DNA from: Rhodoferax sp.
GTDB taxonomy: Bacteria; Pseudomonadota; Gammaproteobacteria; Burkholderiales; Burkholderiaceae_C
Direction of reading: 5' to 3'
DNA length: 64,000 nt
NCBI RefSeq assembly: GCF_028714215.1
Contig: NZ_JAQTMS010000008.1
Span: 1-64,000, forward strand
Made by a program: the position numbers and the translations under genes. The notes under the pieces are model-generated. The model did no database searches. It was given only the letters and a program-made list of their open reading frames with translations, and was not told the origin of the DNA. The stretch's first letter is position 1. Every line of letters begins with the position of its first letter. Positions 60,662-64,000 of the stretch are shown here, one piece after another.

Positions 60662-61570
60662 TTACGGCGTGAAGCGCAGCTGGTAGTCTTTCGCGAAGTC
60701 GGCACAGGCCGCCATCATCCGGTCTCTTTGCCGCGCCACATCGGAAGGTTTGCTGCAAGTGAATTTGGCTTCGTCGCGGCCATAGCGGTACAACGTTTCG
60801 GAGACGCGCCTGGCATCTTCGGCCGTGGCCGGAGCGACCGGGCGCAGTGCCGGATAACTGGTGGCGCGGCGGTAATTTGTCCAGCGTGCCAACCGGTTCG
60901 CCAGCGCCTTGGAGCGGCGAATGGTTCTGACCAGTGGCCGGTCCATCACCAGGGGCGCGAAGGGGCGCTGCACCGTGTCCAGCCAGTCTTTCCATTTGAA
61001 ATCGTTGAAGCGATGCGCCAGCACGCAGGCGGACCAGGGAATACCCATGGCGTCGGCGCAGACCGCGCCGTGCAGCGATTCGGACAGGATGCGCGAACAA
61101 GCGCGCATTTGTGCCGTGACCGCGGCCGGTGCCTGCCTCGGATTGATGGCGACCATGCCGGCGTCGGCCGCCACGTCGGCCCAGTCGTAGCTGTCCCAGG
61201 TGGCGTAGTGCGGTATCAGCCCGATGGCCCCCTGTCCGTCAGCACCGGCTTGCAGCTCGCGCCAGAGCCAGGCCGGGTCACCCAGCGCGAGTTCCTTGGA
61301 GAGTTTGAATTCGCGCGCCGAACGCGGGCCGCGGACCCAGCGGAAATCCCAGTTGGGGTCGGACAGGGCGCTGTTGGCCTCCCCGATGCCACTGCCCAGC
61401 ACCACCTTTTTCTTGCGCTTGTCGTGCCGGCCGTCGAGCAGGGTGCCGACGCCGTAGAAGACGGTTCTTCCCTGCAGCTTGGCCAGATCGGGAAACAGGC
61501 TGGGCCAGATCAGGGCATTCAGATCGTCGCCGAAATTGCCACCGGCAATGTGACAGTATTTCAAGACCAT
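60662..61570 (-). CDS. Polysaccharide pyruvyl transferase family protein
   Basis: YCHIAGGNFGDDLNALIWPSLFPDL, VLGSGIGEA, RILSESLHGAVCADAMGIPW. Confidence 0.9.
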   Translation of the reverse strand: MVLKYCHIAGGNFGDDLNALIWPSLFPDLAKLQGRTVFYGVGTLLDGRHDKRKKKVVLGSGIGEANSALSDPNWDFRWVRGPRSAREFKLSKELALGDPAWLWRELQAGADGQGAIGLIPHYATWDSYDWADVAADAGMVAINPRQAPAAVTAQMRACSRILSESLHGAVCADAMGIPWSACVLAHRFNDFKWKDWLDTVQRPFAPLVMDRPLVRTIRRSKALANRLARWTNYRRATSYPALRPVAPATAEDARRVSETLYRYGRDEAKFTCSKPSDVARQRDRMMAACADFAKDYQLRFTP

Positions 61571-61765
61571 GGCTTACCTCCCTGGGTCGGCGGGGCCACG
61601 TTGGCACGGGCCGCAAAATGAACAGCGTGTTTTCTTGTTGTTAACTGCATGCCGCCAGTGTCAAAAGGCGACGTTGCGCTCAGGTGTCCGGTCTATAAAG
61701 CCGGGGTAAAGATTGAAATTGGTAGAAGCCGAAGCGCCAGTCGGGCCTTCGGTCGCCAACAGCGC

Positions 61766-62458
61766 TCAGAACAGACCAGAGGCAATATTGATGGTCAGTG
61801 CGACCAGGGTGGTGTTGAAGAAGAATGCCAGCACGCAGTGCACCGTCCCGGTTCTGCGCATCTTGCGGCTGGTGAAGCTGACATCGGCGGTTTGCCCCGA
61901 GGTGCCGATGACGCTGGCGAAATACAGGAAGTCGCCGTAGTCCGGCCGGTGGCCGCCCGGAAAGTCCAGCCCGCCGTGCTCGCCATGAATTTCCGTGGCG
62001 TAATAGTCATGCGCATAGTGCAAGGCAAACATCACTTGCGTGAAGGCCCAGGATGACACAATGGTGAGCGCCGCCAGCGCCATGTGCAGATAGCGCAGCG
62101 AGCCCTGCATATTCTTCACCACGGCCAGTTCGGCCACGATGGCCCCCAGGCACATCAGCGCTGCGCTGACCACCAGCACCAGCACCAGAATCCGGCCTTC
62201 GTCCTGTTGCAGGGCGCGCACGCGCATCCTCTCGTGCGTCGACCAGAACATCATGCGGGCCGCCAGCAGCAGGTACAGACAGGCACCTACGTTCCAGCCG
62301 ATGATGGCTTTTGTAATTGTTTGTTGCGCCAGCGCCGGCGGCAGCAGCCATGCCGTTGCCAGGCCAATGACGAGACACAGCAGAAGTCGGGGACGAGCCA
62401 GCACCAGACGCACCAGCAAGGGTTTCGACTGGTGCGGATGAACAGGGGTTTGTGGCAT
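61766..62458 (-). CDS. DUF1345 family membrane protein
   Basis: Polytopic; [57 protein letters not shown] is typical of DUF1345; start MPQTPVH at 62458. Confidence 0.9.
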   Translation of the reverse strand: MPQTPVHPHQSKPLLVRLVLARPRLLLCLVIGLATAWLLPPALAQQTITKAIIGWNVGACLYLLLAARMMFWSTHERMRVRALQQDEGRILVLVLVVSAALMCLGAIVAELAVVKNMQGSLRYLHMALAALTIVSSWAFTQVMFALHYAHDYYATEIHGEHGGLDFPGGHRPDYGDFLYFASVIGTSGQTADVSFTSRKMRRTGTVHCVLAFFFNTTLVALTINIASGLF

Positions 62459-62610
62459 GGCGTGGTCCAGGGGTGGCGGGTTTGGCGCTATCGTACACAC
62501 TGCCGCGGGGCCGGTTTCCGGCGCAACCGGTGCTTACATATTTGGCACAAAGGTTTTACATTTACCCCTCAGAATCGCGCCTCAAGACGTCAACCAACCT
62601 GAGGAACGAA

Positions 62611-64000
62611 ATGAAATACCACCATCTTGTTTGGGCCGTTTCCGCGAGTCTGCTGCTGGCGCTGGCCGGCTGCGGCGGCGGTTCTTCCGTCGCTGTCGAC
62701 GCCACCCCGTCCGGTGCCAATCCCGGCGCCACCTCTTCCGGCGTGATCACCGCCTTTGGCAGCGTGTTCGTCAATGGCCATGAGTTCTCCACCGTCAACG
62801 CCAGAGTCATGGACGACGACAGCGGCAATGCAGTGAGCTCGACCGTCGGGCTTGAAGTCGGCATGGTGGTGGATGTCAAGCCCGCCATGGCCAGCTCCAC
62901 CAGCCACCCCGAGGCCAGCGAATTGCATGTGCACCCGCTGGCGCGGGGTTACGTCGATAGCTCGGACAGCGCGGCTGGCACCCTGACCGTGATGGGCCAA
63001 CGGGTACAGCTCACGTCCGCCACCAATTTCAGCGATCACCGTGCCTGTGTTGCCGCCACCCTCAATCCGTGCAGCGCCGTCACCGGCCAGTCCGGACTGC
63101 TGGCCACCAGCGGCGCCGGTGTCAGCGCCGTGGCCGGCAGTTACGTCACGGTGCATGGCTACCTGTTCGGCACCACGCCCGGCACAGCCAACATCGTCGC
63201 CACCCTGGTCGCGCTGGCCGACGCACCGGCCAGCGGCGCGTCGGATGTCAATTTCAAGGCCGAAGGCGTGGTCACGGCGACCGCCAGCTCCGCCCTCACC
63301 ATCGGGGGCTTGAGTGTCAATCTGTCGAACGCGGTGTGCCGCGTGGCCGGCGTTGCCAGCGACTGTTCCAGTGCCTTCAGCAGCGGGCAAGTGGTGGCCG
63401 TCATGGCCGCGCTGGCGCCCAGCCTGCCGGCCACGACGTTCATGGCCGAGAAGGCGCGCAAGGGATCCAAACTGGCCGTTGACGCAGTCGGCGCGACGGT
63501 TGAAGTCGAAGGCAGTGTCGCCAGTGTCAGCACTGCGCCCGCGGCGTTCGTCGTGCGGGGCATGAAGATCGACGCCTCTGCCCTGCCGGCCGGCAGCAGC
63601 CTGCCGGCCGTGGGTGACATCGTGCGCGTCGTCGGCACGCTGGCCAGTGGCGGCCAGTCGGTCACTGCCAGCAGCGTGACGCTGCTGCATGCGGCGGCCA
63701 GCGCCAGCGTCGGCCTGGAGGGCGATGCCAGCGCCGTGGCGGCCGGAGCCAGCGCCAACAGCTACCTGCTGACGCTGCTGGGCCAGCCGGTTGCCGTGAC
63801 GGCGCAGACCCGGCTGGCGGATCGCTCGACGCGGGACTGGGACCACCGTGATCCGGCCAGCAACCCGTTCAACATCAGCACCTTCCAGACCTATCTGGCG
63901 GCCAGCCCATCGCAGCACCTGATGGTGCGCGCGCAGTCCGACGCCAGCGGCAAGCTGAGCGCGCTGTCGGTCACCATCGTGCCGGCTTCCAGCCTGACCG
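62611..64000 (+). CDS. DUF5666-like lipoprotein, truncated by the window end
   Basis: ATG at 62611, MKYHHLVWAVSASLLLALAGCGGGSSVA lipobox; repeated 'GVITAFGSVFVNGHEF', 'VEGSVASVSTAPAAFVVRGMKID' domain units; open to the window edge. Confidence 0.82.
   Translation, partial: MKYHHLVWAVSASLLLALAGCGGGSSVAVDATPSGANPGATSSGVITAFGSVFVNGHEFSTVNARVMDDDSGNAVSSTVGLEVGMVVDVKPAMASSTSHPEASELHVHPLARGYVDSSDSAAGTLTVMGQRVQLTSATNFSDHRACVAATLNPCSAVTGQSGLLATSGAGVSAVAGSYVTVHGYLFGTTPGTANIVATLVALADAPASGASDVNFKAEGVVTATASSALTIGGLSVNLSNAVCRVAGVASDCSSAFSSGQVVAVMAALAPSLPATTFMAEKARKGSKLAVDAVGATVEVEGSVASVSTAPAAFVVRGMKIDASALPAGSSLPAVGDIVRVVGTLASGGQSVTASSVTLLHAAASASVGLEGDASAVAAGASANSYLLTLLGQPVAVTAQTRLADRSTRDWDHRDPASNPFNISTFQTYLAASPSQHLMVRAQSDASGKLSALSVTIVPASSLT

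Overview
The window looks like a chromosomal segment of a high-GC betaproteobacterium (Burkholderiales-like, judged from gene content and repeat style). I read about 50 genes. Left to right: (1) a lower-GC Type II restriction-modification operon (endonuclease, m5C methyltransferase, Vsr); (2) a CHASE/PAS/GGDEF diguanylate cyclase and an MFS transporter, with a decayed 5' fragment of the MFS gene on the far side of the cyclase; (3) a HigBA-like toxin-antitoxin pair; (4) an ABC ATPase plus an ABC-2 permease/CPBP-protease fusion, flanked by a decayed 3' fragment of the adjacent HAD-phosphatase gene; (5) a large 2-aminoethylphosphonate uptake/catabolism locus (phnW, phnX, transporter, GntR) merged with a Puu-like gamma-glutamylation gene set; (6) rsmI/yraN/ggt/diaA/dolP; (7) pilT/CNB/pilU and yggS; (8) a VapC remnant next to an AAA/DUF4143 ATPase with a near-perfect 37-bp palindrome upstream; (9) arginine/ornithine/proline catabolism and a nearly complete 3,5-diaminohexanoate lysine pathway (kamA, kdd, kamB, kamD, kamE, kal, kce); (10) a translationally coupled pair of P-loop ATPases; (11) a pyruvyl transferase, a DUF1345 protein and the start of a DUF5666-like lipoprotein. 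The most unusual non-coding signal is a ~140-bp dispersed element present twice (18006-18150 and 27395-27540) with three hairpins whose arms differ in a compensatory way. No tRNA, rRNA or CRISPR array was recognised. All calls are from reading the sequence; no database search was run.
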